Below, piece after piece: positions 28,201 to 36,027 of a DNA stretch of 64,000 nt. The DNA comes from Brevundimonas diminuta 470-4 (GTDB lineage: Bacteria; Pseudomonadota; Alphaproteobacteria; Caulobacterales; Caulobacteraceae). The position numbers and the translations under genes are program-made. Each line of letters begins with the position of its first letter. The stretch's first letter is position 1. The DNA lies in assembly GCA_000318405.1 (NCBI GenBank), contig KB291743.1, positions 73,404-137,403 on the forward strand, read 5' to 3'. The notes beneath the pieces were generated by a model, which had not been told where the DNA came from, made no database searches, and was given only the letters and a program-made list of their open reading frames with translations.

Positions 28201-28679
28201 GAGTCCATGATGCGCTTGCCCTCGTCGGTGCCCATCCGCGCAAGAGCCGCCTGCATCCCCGCTGTTCGTCGGGCCTGAAGGGTCGCGTCCAGTTCGGTCA
28301 TCTTGGCGTCGAGAAGGCGACGCAACTCTTCGAGATGCGCTTGCTGGGTGGGGTTGTCGCGCGTCAGATTCGCCAGATCGCCCAGTCGCCGGTTCAGATC
28401 ACTCGTCGCGGCCTCATAGGGCTGAAGATATCCGATGTCGCCGGTCAGCAGATAGCCGCGCTGGCCCGTCTCGGCGTCCTGCGCCGCGGACAGGATGTCT
28501 TCGACCGCGACGATCACCTCATGCGTATGGATGATCTGCTGATTAGTGGTTCGCAACACCTCGACGTTGCGCCACGCCAGTACTCCGGTAGCGAGAAAAA
28601 AGGTGAGAACCAGCGCCAGTCCTACCGTCGCAAGGCTTTCCATCTTCGAGCCCGCTGACGGACGGCTTGGCGGCTTCAT
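25254..28679 (-). CDS. CHASE3-GAF hybrid sensor histidine kinase with three receivers
   Basis: Membrane sensor kinase of 1141 residues. Order: membrane helix (about 16-36), periplasmic CHASE3 domain (about 40-180, AAQDAETGQRGYLLTGD), second helix (about 190-212), a GAF-like domain, a long Glu/Gln-rich coiled coil, HisKA (FLANMSHELRTPLN, His near 480), HATPase (NLLSNAFKFT, DTGIGI, GTGLGLSISREL), then three receiver domains each with its phospho-Asp (LDVGLPD, LDLTLPD, MDVMMPV). First gene of a four-gene operon with CheR, CheB and a receiver-kinase. CHASE3-type hybrid kinases often serve stress or biofilm signalling; the ligand here is unknown. Confidence 0.92.
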   Translation of the reverse strand: MKPPSRPSAGSKMESLATVGLALVLTFFLATGVLAWRNVEVLRTTNQQIIHTHEVIVAVEDILSAAQDAETGQRGYLLTGDIGYLQPYEAATSDLNRRLGDLANLTRDNPTQQAHLEELRRLLDAKMTELDATLQARRTAGMQAALARMGTDEGKRIMDSVRAEIGLMRADEQRVREQRIISMGAAYRTALGSGLLSGVLGAALTIVIFNLIRHSARARARQEWLNKGQVGLAEAMMGDQSLEQLGDSILAYLGRYAGVQAAALFKGEGGQYRRIAALGVPSDAAIPDRFGLREGLLGQVAADGQTLRVSDVPDGYLTIGSALGRDKPRHLIISPAQADGAVNAVLELGFLHAPDEQLTILLEEVGPAIGAALRSARYRAQLQNMLEETQRQAEELQVQSEELRVSNEELEEQGRALKESQSRLEQQQAELEQTNSQLEEQAQMLATQRDDLERGAAALTLKARELEQASQYKSDFLANMSHELRTPLNSLLILSKLLADNPEGSLSEEQVNYARTIQSSGNDLLTLINDILDLSKIEAGHIQARPEAVSMQRLAGDIRQTFQPIADDRGLPFEIEVDPAVDLMETDRQRLEQILKNLLSNAFKFTESGLVKLNISALPGDEIAFAVSDTGIGIAPDQQKGVFEAFQQADGTISRKYGGTGLGLSISRELARLLGGRIELESRVGEGSVFTLFLPRTYDAARVASREAAVAAPPLAPSPARPNPRPTEPRPLSASVEDDRDNLGGNRRLLLVVEDDGRFAAIVRDLSRELGFQCIVAGTAEEALKLAKRHRPSAVVLDVGLPDQSGLTVLDELKRDDDTRHIPIHVVSGEDHSQTALSLGAIGYLVKPVKREDLAEVLRNLEEKLTRTVRRVLIVEDDLVQRDAVSRLLSSGDVETVGVGTAAECLEQLKTQTFDCMVLDLTLPDASGFSLLETLSRDTGHSFPPVIVYTGRDLSPDHEQQLRRYSNSIIIKGAKSPERLLDEVSLFLHQVVAELPPEQQKMIRKARNRDAVLEGRRILIVEDDVRNVYSLTNVLEPRGALVEIARNGKEALEALDRSSTDPSKAVDLVLMDVMMPVMDGLTATRELRKDPRWKTLPVLMLTAKAMPDDQERCMAAGANDYMAKPLDVDKLLSLVRVWMPR

Positions 28680-28804
28680 CGTGTTGTGACCCCTGTGAAC
28701 TCAAGCGCGCCCGCTCTCGGTGCGACTGAACATCCCTACTACCCTACGATGGATTCGCCGCACAGGTTTTCCGCCATGCGACCGCGATGAAGCGTGGCTT
28801 CATG

Positions 28805-28828
28805 CCATCGACTTGGCCATCGACTTGG
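28805..28828. repeat. Perfect 12-bp tandem duplication
   Basis: CCATCGACTTGG occurs twice head to tail in the 182-base divergent gap between the hybrid kinase and the next lipoprotein gene. It is probably a recent slippage event; no function is evident. Nothing else was recognised in the gap. Confidence 0.7.
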
Positions 28829-28861
28829 CTTGCGGCTGCGTGTCGTGATTTAACATCGGCT

Positions 28862-29410
28862 ATGCGCTCTTTGATTTTACCGGCTGTCGCGGTTTCTCTT
28901 GTCCTTTCCGGCTGTAACGCGGGCGCCTCCGCGCGCGGCGGCGCCGAGCAGGTCGGAGCCGGACTGGGCGACGCCGTTACCGCGCCGCTGGAAGACCTGA
29001 ACCTTCGACGCGATGAAATCCCGACCATTCTGCTGCAGGCGGAGGCTAATCCCTACGACCTGCGCAACATGAACAACTGCCGCACGATCGGGGCCGAGAT
29101 CGCCCGGCTGGACGAGGCTTTGGGGCCTGACACGGACGCGCCGCCGTCGCAGGACGGTTCCTATATGAGCGAGCGGGCCGCCGATGCGGCGGCGGGGGCG
29201 ACGCTGGACGCTGTCCGCGGGACGGTTACCGACTTCATCCCCGCCCGCAGCTGGGTGCGACGCCTGACCGGCGCCGAGGCGCACAGCAAGCACGTCCAGT
29301 CGGCGATTCAGGCTGGCCTGCGTCGCCGTTCCTTCCTGAAGGGCGTGGGTATGCAGCGAAACTGTGCGCCCCCGGCGGCCCCGGCCGGCTTCGTTCCGCG
29401 TCGAGGCTAG
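28862..29410 (+). CDS. Predicted lipoprotein of unknown function
   Basis: The 182-residue protein begins with a lipoprotein signal, LVLSGC with Cys18. The mature part is Ala/Arg-rich and contains [19 protein letters not shown], followed by a stretch reading [28 protein letters not shown] that resembles conserved alphaproteobacterial exported proteins. The start at 28862 is chosen because the signal peptide begins there; the ribosome site is weak. Its stop shares CTAG with the convergent tgt stop, so the two genes overlap by 4 bases. Confidence 0.7.
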   Translation: MRSLILPAVAVSLVLSGCNAGASARGGAEQVGAGLGDAVTAPLEDLNLRRDEIPTILLQAEANPYDLRNMNNCRTIGAEIARLDEALGPDTDAPPSQDGSYMSERAADAAAGATLDAVRGTVTDFIPARSWVRRLTGAEAHSKHVQSAIQAGLRRRSFLKGVGMQRNCAPPAAPAGFVPRRG

Positions 29411-30519
29411 GCCTTCAGGTGCCGCGCGCGGAAGTCGCGGCGGAACTGCTCGAACCTGCCCTCGGCGATGGCCGCACGCATGGCGGCTGTCAGCGCCTGG
29501 AAGAAGGCGATGTTGTGCCAGCTGAGCAGGATCTTGCCGAGGATTTCGTCGGCGCGGATCAGGTGATGCAGGTAAGCCTTTGAATAGTCCTGCGACGCGG
29601 GGCAGGGGACTTCGGGATCCAGCGGGTCCTGATCCTCGGCGAAGCGGGCGTTCTTGAGGTTCAGCGGGCCGTCCCAGGTCCAGGCCTGGCCGTGGCGACC
29701 GGCGCGGGTCGGCAGGACGCAGTCGAACATGTCGACGCCGCGATAGACCGCCTCGACCAGGTCGATCGGCTTGCCCACCCCCATCAGATAACGCGGGCGG
29801 TCCTTGGGCAGGAACTCAGGCGCATAGTCCAGCACCTCGCACATGGCTTCGTGGCCTTCGCCAACGGCCAGACCGCCGATGGCGTAGCCGTCGAAGCCGA
29901 TCTCCTGCAGGCGTTCCGAGGATTCGCGGCGCAGGTTTTCATAGGTCGAGCCCTGCTGGATGCCGAACAGGGCCTGCGCATCCCGCGTCCCGAAGGCGTT
30001 CTTGGAACGCTGCGCCCAGCGGGCTGACAGCTCCATGCCCTCGCGCGCGCGTTTTTCCTCGGCTGGCCAGGCGACGCATTCGTCCAACTGCATGACGATG
30101 TCGGAGCCCAGGCGGTCGGCCTGAATCTGGATCGAGCGTTCGGGCGTCAGCACGTGTTTGGAGCCGTCGATGTGGCTGGAAAAGGTGACGGCCTTCTCGG
30201 TCAGCTTGGAAATGCCCGACAGGCTCATGACCTGGAAGCCGCCCGAGTCCGTCAGGATCGGCTTGTCCCAGCGCATGAAGTTATGCAGGCCGCCCAGTCG
30301 CTCCATCCGCTCCGGCCCCGGCCGCAGCATCAGATGATAGGTGTTGCCCAGAATGATGTCCGCGCCGGTCTGCTTGACCTGATCCACCGTGATGGCCTTG
30401 ACCGTGGCGGCGGTGCCGACCGGCATGAAGGCGGGCGTGCGGATGTCGCCGCGCGTGGTCTTCAGCACGCCGGTGCGGGCGCGGCCTTCGGTGGCGGAGA
30501 TTTCAAACGGGAAGGGCAT
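29407..30519 (-). CDS. tgt: Queuine (preQ1) tRNA-guanine transglycosylase Tgt
   Basis: Exchanges guanine-34 of GUN-anticodon tRNAs for preQ1, the step before QueA in queuosine synthesis. The 370-residue TIM barrel has the usual length. [10 protein letters not shown] and [14 protein letters not shown] (nucleophilic Asp) are visible. The zinc-binding C-x-C-x2-C reads [11 protein letters not shown] near 305, so only the middle cysteine remains, with the distal His in LLSWHN. It is the last gene of queA-(nucleotidyltransferase-like)-tgt, starting 54 bases after the middle gene. Confidence 0.95.
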   Translation of the reverse strand: MPFPFEISATEGRARTGVLKTTRGDIRTPAFMPVGTAATVKAITVDQVKQTGADIILGNTYHLMLRPGPERMERLGGLHNFMRWDKPILTDSGGFQVMSLSGISKLTEKAVTFSSHIDGSKHVLTPERSIQIQADRLGSDIVMQLDECVAWPAEEKRAREGMELSARWAQRSKNAFGTRDAQALFGIQQGSTYENLRRESSERLQEIGFDGYAIGGLAVGEGHEAMCEVLDYAPEFLPKDRPRYLMGVGKPIDLVEAVYRGVDMFDCVLPTRAGRHGQAWTWDGPLNLKNARFAEDQDPLDPEVPCPASQDYSKAYLHHLIRADEILGKILLSWHNIAFFQALTAAMRAAIAEGRFEQFRRDFRARHLKA

Positions 30520-30573
30520 AGGCGTTCCTTGCAGCGGAGCCGCGTCTTAGGCCCTCTGGGTCGGAACCGCCAG

Positions 30574-31050
30574 TCAGCGCAGCAGCGTCGCCAGCCGCTC
30601 TGCGCGTTGCAGATCCTTGGGACGGCCGAACAGGCGGCACTTCTCGATCTGTTCGGCGACGGTGGGGACATAGAGCGTCCCGCCGTCCAGCGTGATCGGC
30701 TGGCGCGTGGTGAAGATGACCGGCGTCCAGTCGGCGCCTGCGCGCACATCCATCTGCGCCATGACCTCGACCGGGACGGGCGTTGTCAGGATCTGACCGA
30801 AGACCTGAGAGCGGAACAGGCCCTCGCCGGGATCTTCGATCGCCTCGCCGTGCAGGGTCTCGATCAGGCGGCGGGCGTCGCGCGGGCTGGTCATGACATC
30901 GACGTCCGGCACATGCCATTCCGACAGGCCCGACAGCGCCATGCCGGCGCCGCCGAACACCCACCACGGATCCTGAAGCTCACTGGCCGCCGAGGCCAGA
31001 ATGTCAAAGGTGGCGGCCAGATTTTCGGGCAGGTCGTCGATGTGGCTCAT
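30574..31050 (-). CDS. Nucleotidyltransferase-fold protein inside the queA-tgt operon
   Basis: Unrecognised 158-residue protein. [13 protein letters not shown] followed by VPDVDVMTS (about 29-54) looks like the GG...DxD signature of minimal nucleotidyltransferases of the AbiEii/MNT type. The remainder ([19 protein letters not shown], later [21 protein letters not shown]) also resembles those folds. It starts on an ATGA overlap with the queA stop and ends 54 bases before tgt, so it is co-expressed with queuosine enzymes. It is not a known queuosine gene. A tRNA- or nucleotide-related role is a guess from context. Confidence 0.75.
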   Translation of the reverse strand: MSHIDDLPENLAATFDILASAASELQDPWWVFGGAGMALSGLSEWHVPDVDVMTSPRDARRLIETLHGEAIEDPGEGLFRSQVFGQILTTPVPVEVMAQMDVRAGADWTPVIFTTRQPITLDGGTLYVPTVAEQIEKCRLFGRPKDLQRAERLATLLR

Positions 31051-32159
31051 TGGGCGTCTTCCCGAAACAGCAGGCTTCCGTCGCCATAAGAATAGAAGCG
31101 GTAGCCGCTGTCGATGGCGTGGGCGTAGGCGGCTTTCATCGTCTCCAGTCCGGCGAAGGCGCTGACCAGCATGAACAGCGTCGATTTCGGCAGGTGGAAG
31201 TTGGTCATCAGCACGTCGCAGGCGCGGAAACGATAGCCCGGCGTGATGAAGATGGCGGTGTCGCCGTGGAAAGCTTTGACCACGCCGTCTTCGCCCGTGG
31301 CGCTTTCCAGCAGGCGCAGCGAGGTGGTGCCGACGCAGACGATGCGCCCGCCCGCCGCGCGCACGGCGTTCAGGACGGCGGCGGTCTCGGCCGAGACCTC
31401 GCCCCACTCGGAGTGCATCTTGTGATCGGCCGTGTCGTCCGCCTTGACCGGCAGGAAGGTGCCCGCCCCGACGTGCAGGGTCACGGCATGGGTCGTCACG
31501 CCGCGTGCGCGGATGGCGTCCAGCAGGGCAGGGGTGAAGTGCAGACCCGCTGTCGGCGCCGCGACCGAGCCGTCATGCTCGGCGAAGACGGTCTGATAAT
31601 CCTTCAGGTCCTGATCGTCCTCGGCCCGTTTGGCCGCGATATAGGGGGGCAGGGGCATGACCCCGACCTCGCGGATGGCGTCGTCCAGCACAGGGCCTGC
31701 CAGATCGAAGCGCAGGGTGACGAGGCCATCCTCGCCCTTGGCGGTGATCTCGGCGTCGACCTGGCCTATCAAGCAGGCGTTGTCTTCCTCGCGACCGAAG
31801 CGCACGCGGTCGCCGACCTTCAGCCGCTTGCCGGGCTTCATGAAGGCGCTCCAGACATCGGGCGCGTCGCGGTGGTGCAGGGTCGCCTCGACCGGCACGG
31901 ACAGCAGCTCGCCTTCCGGCCCGGTGCGATGACGCACGCCCGACAGACGGGCGGGGATCACGCGGGTGTCGTTGAAGACCAGGGCGTCGCCGGGTTGTAG
32001 GAAATCCGGCAGGTCGTGGATGATCTTGTCCTGAAGATCGCCGCCCTTCACCACCAGCAGGCGCGCTGAGTCGCGCGGGTCGGCGGGGCGCAGGGCGATA
32101 CACGCCTCGGGCAGGTCGAAGTCGAAATCGGATGTCCGCATGAGGCGGGGAATGCTCAC
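31047..32159 (-). CDS. queA: tRNA preQ1(34) S-adenosylmethionine ribosyltransferase-isomerase QueA
   Basis: Transfers the ribosyl part of SAM to preQ1 in tRNA, forming epoxyqueuosine. The 370-residue length and motifs ([71 protein letters not shown]) are diagnostic. The GTG at 32159 has AAAGG about 6 bases upstream, better than the in-frame ATG 18 bases later. First gene of a three-gene operon with an unknown gene and tgt. Divergent from the MaoC gene over a 97-base gap. Confidence 0.96.
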   Translation of the reverse strand: MSIPRLMRTSDFDFDLPEACIALRPADPRDSARLLVVKGGDLQDKIIHDLPDFLQPGDALVFNDTRVIPARLSGVRHRTGPEGELLSVPVEATLHHRDAPDVWSAFMKPGKRLKVGDRVRFGREEDNACLIGQVDAEITAKGEDGLVTLRFDLAGPVLDDAIREVGVMPLPPYIAAKRAEDDQDLKDYQTVFAEHDGSVAAPTAGLHFTPALLDAIRARGVTTHAVTLHVGAGTFLPVKADDTADHKMHSEWGEVSAETAAVLNAVRAAGGRIVCVGTTSLRLLESATGEDGVVKAFHGDTAIFITPGYRFRACDVLMTNFHLPKSTLFMLVSAFAGLETMKAAYAHAIDSGYRFYSYGDGSLLFREDAQ

Positions 32160-32256
32160 GCCGCGCCTTTGCGGTCAAGCGAGGCCCGGCGGAAAGTCGA
32201 CTGGCGAAAACCGCCCCAGCCGCTATGTCAGACGCAGCCACTGGGAGTTTGAGTGC

Positions 32257-32715
32257 ATGACCGACCGCTATCTGGACGACCTGACCGTCGGCGAAAGCTG
32301 GGACAGCGAGCCCTTCACCATGACCGAGGCCGAGATCATCGCTTTCGCGACCGAGTTCGACCCGCAACCCATGCATATCGACAAGGCGGCGGCCGAGGCG
32401 GGACGTTTCGGGGGCCTGATCGCCAGCGGCTGGCACGTCTGTTCGCGAGTCATGCGGCAGTTCGTGGATGAAGCCTATTTCGGCCAGACGCCGCTGCTGG
32501 GCATGAATGTCGACGCCCTGTGGTGGGTGCGGCCCGTGCGGCCGGGCGACACCCTGACGGTGCGCCGCGAGATCATCGAGATCCGCCCGTCGAAGAGCCA
32601 GCCTGACCGCGGCGTCGTCCGCACCAAGACGACCGTCACCAATCAGGACGGCGATCTGGCCATGAGTTTCGAGAACCAGATGCAGCTGCCGAGGAACGCC
32701 GAAGCGCGGCTGTAG
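32257..32715 (+). CDS. MaoC-family hot-dog dehydratase
   Basis: The 152-residue single hot-dog domain is of the (R)-enoyl-CoA hydratase-like MaoC family. ATEFDPQPMHID (about 29-40) contains the conserved Asp and His of the hydratase motif. GLIASGWHVCSRVMRQF and WVRPVRPGDTL are family hallmarks. The substrate is likely an enoyl-CoA but is not deducible. The ATG at 32257 is decided by the conserved N-terminus MTDRYLDDLTVGES. Upstream lies the divergent queA promoter region, and lysK follows 49 bases after the stop. Confidence 0.88.
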   Translation: MTDRYLDDLTVGESWDSEPFTMTEAEIIAFATEFDPQPMHIDKAAAEAGRFGGLIASGWHVCSRVMRQFVDEAYFGQTPLLGMNVDALWWVRPVRPGDTLTVRREIIEIRPSKSQPDRGVVRTKTTVTNQDGDLAMSFENQMQLPRNAEARL

Positions 32716-32764
32716 AACGCCGCCCCTGTTGACCCCGGGCCTCCAAGGCGTCAAAGCCCGGTGC

Positions 32765-34447
32765 ATGCTACAGAACCTCGAAACCCTGTCCCGTGAGGCC
32801 CGTTCGTGGCCGTTTGAGCAAGCGCGCAATCTGCTGGCCCACGTGCTCAAAAAACGGCTGTCTGACGCGGAGCGCGACGCCGCGAAACTGCTGATCGACG
32901 CGGGCAAGGCGGACGAGGCTCTGGCGACCTTCGAGGCGCTGAACAAGCCGGTGATCCTGGAGACCGGCTATGGCCCGTCGGGTCTGCCGCACATGGGCAC
33001 CTTCGGCGAAGTCGCGCGCACGACCATGGTGCGCAACGCGTTCCGCGCCCTGACCGGCGACCATTGGGCCACGCGCCTGATCGCCTTCAGCGACGACATG
33101 GATGGCCTGCGTAAGGTGCCGGAGGGCATCCCCAACCCTGAGATGCTGCGCGAAGACCTGCATCTGCCGCTGACCAAGGTGCGCGATCCGTTCGGCACAC
33201 ACGACAGCTTCGGCGCGCACAACAACGCCCGCCTGCGCGCCTTCCTCGACAGCTTCGGCTTCGAGTATGAGTTCATGTCCTCGACCGAGACCTATCGGTC
33301 GGGTCGGTTCGACGCGGCCCTGCTGACCATGCTGGAGCGCTTCGACAAGGTCATGGGCATCATGCTGCCGACCCTGGGCGAAGAGCGTCGGGCCACCTAT
33401 TCGCCCTTCTTGCCGATCAGCCCGATTACCGGCCATGTGCTGCAGGTGCCGACGCTGGAGCGCAACGTCGAGAAGGGCACGATCGTCTTCGTCGATCCCG
33501 CCAAGAGCGAGGATGGCGGCCGCACCGAGGTTCCCGTCACCGGCGGCCATGTGAAGCTGCAGTGGAAGCCCGACTGGGCCATGCGCTGGACCGCGCTGGA
33601 CGTCGACTATGAGATGTCGGGCAAGGACCTGATCGAGAGCGTGCGCGAGTCGTCCAAGCTGTGCCGCGCCATCGGCGGCGTTCCGCCGGAGGGCTTCAAC
33701 TATGAGCTCTTCCTCGACATCGAAGGCAAGAAGATCTCCAAGTCCAAGGGCAACGGCCTGACGATGGAGGAGTGGCTTCGCTACGGCACGCCCGAGAGCC
33801 TGAGCTGGTACATGTTCCAGTCGCCGAAGTCGGCCAAGAGCCTGCATTTCAACGTCATTCCGCGCGCGACGGACGACTATCTGTCCTTCATCGAGCAGTA
33901 CAAGACGCAGGAACCGGCCAAGCGGATGGACAACGCCGTCTGGCACATCCACTCGGGTCAGCCGCCTGAGAGCGCTTCGCCGGTGTCGTTCGCCCTGCTG
34001 CTGAACCTGGTCGGCGTGGCCAACGCCTCGACCAAGGAGCAGCTGTGGGCCTATTTCGCCAAATACCTGCCTGACGCCACGCCTGAGAACGAGCCCGTGC
34101 TGGATCGGCTGATGGGCTATGCGCTGAACTATTACGAGGACTTCGTGAAGCCCTCGAAGACCTATCGTCTGCCCGACGACAAGGAGAAGGCGGCGCTGCT
34201 GGATCTGGCGGAGCGCCTGAAGGCTCTGCCCGCCGACACCACCGACGGCGAGATCATCCAGGGCGAGGTCTACGCCGTGGGCAAGGCGCATGAGTTCGAG
34301 CCGCTGCGGGCCTGGTTTCAGGCGCTGTACGAGGTGCTGCTGGGCGCATCGCAGGGGCCCCGCTTCGGGTCGTTCGCGGCGATCTACGGCCTGCCGCAGA
34401 CGATCGCCCTGCTTGAAGCTGGCGCAAACGGCGAACTGGCCGCCTGA
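32765..34447 (+). CDS. lysK: Lysyl-tRNA synthetase, class I
   Basis: Charges tRNA-Lys with the archaeal-style class I enzyme that many Alphaproteobacteria have instead of class II LysS. The 560 residues include the HIGH-like PSGLPHMGTFGE (HMGT at 76-79) and KISKSKGN starting at about 323, with the helical anticodon-binding C-terminal half. The ATG at 32765 is preferred for the compact N-terminus; a TTG 36 bases upstream is possible. A tRNA-Lys gene lies 10 kb away in this window. The gene is followed by a 361-base repeat-rich gap. Confidence 0.95.
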   Translation: MLQNLETLSREARSWPFEQARNLLAHVLKKRLSDAERDAAKLLIDAGKADEALATFEALNKPVILETGYGPSGLPHMGTFGEVARTTMVRNAFRALTGDHWATRLIAFSDDMDGLRKVPEGIPNPEMLREDLHLPLTKVRDPFGTHDSFGAHNNARLRAFLDSFGFEYEFMSSTETYRSGRFDAALLTMLERFDKVMGIMLPTLGEERRATYSPFLPISPITGHVLQVPTLERNVEKGTIVFVDPAKSEDGGRTEVPVTGGHVKLQWKPDWAMRWTALDVDYEMSGKDLIESVRESSKLCRAIGGVPPEGFNYELFLDIEGKKISKSKGNGLTMEEWLRYGTPESLSWYMFQSPKSAKSLHFNVIPRATDDYLSFIEQYKTQEPAKRMDNAVWHIHSGQPPESASPVSFALLLNLVGVANASTKEQLWAYFAKYLPDATPENEPVLDRLMGYALNYYEDFVKPSKTYRLPDDKEKAALLDLAERLKALPADTTDGEIIQGEVYAVGKAHEFEPLRAWFQALYEVLLGASQGPRFGSFAAIYGLPQTIALLEAGANGELAA

Positions 34448-34453
34448 TCCCAA

Positions 34454-34561
34454 CCGTCATCCCGGCCGAAGCCCCAAGGCCTAGAGCCGGGGCCGCCCAA
34501 CGCACGACGGGCGGCGTTCCTGTGGTCCCGGATAATGGCTTTGCCGTTTCCGGGATGACGG
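34454..34561. repeat. REP-like palindromic intergenic element
   Basis: CCGTCATCCCGG at 34454-34465 is the exact inverse of CCGGGATGACGG at 34550-34561. Between them lie further partly complementary stretches (GGCCTAGAGCC, GTCCCGG). The layout resembles the widespread GTCATCCCGG-type intergenic palindromes of Alphaproteobacteria. It starts 6 bases after the lysK stop and might act as a terminator or mRNA-stabilising structure. Confidence 0.65.
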
Positions 34562-34565
34562 CGGC

Positions 34566-34718
34566 ATGGCATCAAGCAGCGCTATGCGCGGTAGGCCCAC
34601 TCATGGCCTCAGGCAGGCCGAAGGGCGGTAGTCCCACTCACGGCCTCAAGCACCCGAAAGGCGATAGGCCCACTCTCAGCATGGCCTCAAGCAGCGCGAA
34701 GCGCGATAGGCCCCGAAG
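34566..34718. repeat. Four imperfect tandem repeats of 37-41 bp
   Basis: Four head-to-tail units start at 34566, 34603, 34640 and 34681. Each opens with ATGGCCTCAAGCAG-like sequence and contains a GAAG(G/C)GCGATAGGCCC-like core; lengths are 37, 37, 41 and about 38 bp. They fill most of the gap between the palindromic element and the SH3-protein gene. No CRISPR-like regularity of spacers exists, since the units abut. Function unknown. Confidence 0.7.
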
Positions 34719-34808
34719 ATGAACACAACATAACGGCGAGGCGGGGGGAGCCTTCAGCTTCGCCGGTGCATTCTCTCTCCATCGACAACTCGATGACAGG
34801 AGAGATAG

Positions 34809-35288
34809 ATGTCGAAGATGTTCAAGGCGGGTCTGGCCGCCACCGCCATGTTCGCCGCCCTGGGTTCCGCCGCCGTGCCGATGAGCGCCGCTGCGATGCC
34901 TCAGGCTAACGGCGTCACCAACTGCGACGCCCCCGGCGGTCGCCAGCAGGCGGGCGCCGCGATCGGCGCCGTTCTGGGCGGTCTGGCCGGCAGCCAGGTT
35001 TCCAAGAATGAGCGCGCGCTCGGCGCGGTGGTCGGCGCTGGCGCCGGCGCTGCGGCCGGCTCCTATATCGGCTGCAACCAGCAACGCGCGCGTTCGGCCA
35101 ATCAGGCAGGCGCCAATTCCTACCGCGCGACCTCCAATCTGCGCATTCGCACGGGCCCGGGCGCCAACTATCGCCAGACCGGCAGCCTGTCGGCCGGTCA
35201 GCCCTTCACCGCCATCGGCTCGCAGGGCGAGTGGGTCCAGATCGCCGGCGGCGGTTGGGTGAACGCCCACTACGTCGCGCCGAACTGA
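34809..35288 (+). CDS. Exported glycine-zipper/SH3 domain protein
   Basis: Small envelope protein of unknown role, 159 residues. It has a signal peptide (to about residue 29, MSAAAMPQA), a glycine zipper (AGAAIGAVLGGLAGSQ and GAVVGAGAGAAAGSYIG, about 48-85) and a C-terminal bacterial SH3 domain (NLRIRTGPGANYRQTGSLSAGQ..., about 106-158). The SH3 domain suggests peptidoglycan or surface binding. AGGAGAGAT just before the ATG is a strong ribosome site. It stands alone between the repeat region and a terminator. Confidence 0.85.
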   Translation: MSKMFKAGLAATAMFAALGSAAVPMSAAAMPQANGVTNCDAPGGRQQAGAAIGAVLGGLAGSQVSKNERALGAVVGAGAGAAAGSYIGCNQQRARSANQAGANSYRATSNLRIRTGPGANYRQTGSLSAGQPFTAIGSQGEWVQIAGGGWVNAHYVAPN

Positions 35289-35318
35289 TCGATTTTCTCC
35301 CCCGCATCGATCAGAGCG

Positions 35319-35345
35319 AAGGCCGTCCCGAAAGGGGCGGCCTTT
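35319..35345 (+). terminator. Terminator after the SH3 gene, possibly bidirectional
   Basis: AAGGCCGTCCC pairs with GGGGCGGCCTT (one G-U) around GAAA, followed by TTTGTGCTTT on the plus strand. It lies between the convergent SH3 and S24-repressor genes. Confidence 0.8.
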
Positions 35346-35350
35346 GTGCT

Positions 35351-35986
35351 TTACTGGCTGACCCACAGGATACGCGCCATCCAAAGGAGCTCATCGCGCG
35401 CAATGGTGCGCGGCGGATATTCCGGGTTGATGGAGGCCAGGACGATGTCTCGCACGCCGAGTGCGGCCGCCTCTTTGGCCAGCGTTTCGCCGCTTCGTGT
35501 GCGCAGGGCCACGCGATCGCCGCGCCGAATGTCCGTGGCGTCCAGATCGACAATCACCCGATCGCCGGGGCGATACAGCGGCGCCATCGAGTCGCCCTCG
35601 ATCCTCAGGCTGAACAGGCTGTCCTTGCGAGTCGGCAGATCCGTCTGCTCCCAGCCTTCCGCCAGGGGCAGGCCCGCGTCGTCGAAGAAGCCTTGGTCGC
35701 CTGCGCGCGCCAGGCCCAGCAGGGGGATGGGCAGGGCGCGCGGCCCGGCGTCGTCTGCCAAATCCGCGAACTCGCCCAGGCTTAGGCCCGTGGATTGCAA
35801 TACGCGCATCAGGCTTTCGGTGGAGGGCCATCTCGGCCGCGACGGCGCGCCGGGGCCGACGCGCTTGGACGGGTTGAAGCTGGTGGGGTCCAGGCCCGCC
35901 CTGCGCGCCAGTCCGGAGGCTGACAGGCCCTCGCGGCGCGCGAGCGCATCAATTGCGGTCCATATCTGCGTGTGTGACAGGGGCAT
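35351..35986 (-). CDS. XRE/S24-type transcriptional repressor
   Basis: LexA/CI-like regulator of 211 residues. It has an N-terminal helix-turn-helix (about 5-60, LARREGLSASGLARRAGLDPTSF) and a C-terminal S24 peptidase-like domain with Ser in IEGDSMAPLY and Lys in ETLAKEAAAL as the catalytic pair. ARAGDQGFF may be the self-cleavage Ala-Gly site. Such proteins control stress or phage genes; no phage genes are nearby, so it is a chromosomal regulator of unknown target. The ATG at 35986 has AGGG about 7 bases upstream. Confidence 0.85.
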   Translation of the reverse strand: MPLSHTQIWTAIDALARREGLSASGLARRAGLDPTSFNPSKRVGPGAPSRPRWPSTESLMRVLQSTGLSLGEFADLADDAGPRALPIPLLGLARAGDQGFFDDAGLPLAEGWEQTDLPTRKDSLFSLRIEGDSMAPLYRPGDRVIVDLDATDIRRGDRVALRTRSGETLAKEAAALGVRDIVLASINPEYPPRTIARDELLWMARILWVSQ

Positions 35987-36027
35987 ATGCAACCCTATCA
36001 CGCCAGTCGGCGTATAGGAATATTAGC

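Noticed and set aside
22713..28679. Flagellar chemotaxis cluster
   Set aside because: CheR and CheB are present, but CheA, CheW, CheY and receptors are absent, and CheB lacks its receiver.
35351..35986. Prophage remnant around the S24 repressor
   Set aside because: No integrase, structural or replication phage gene and no att-like duplication was seen on either side.
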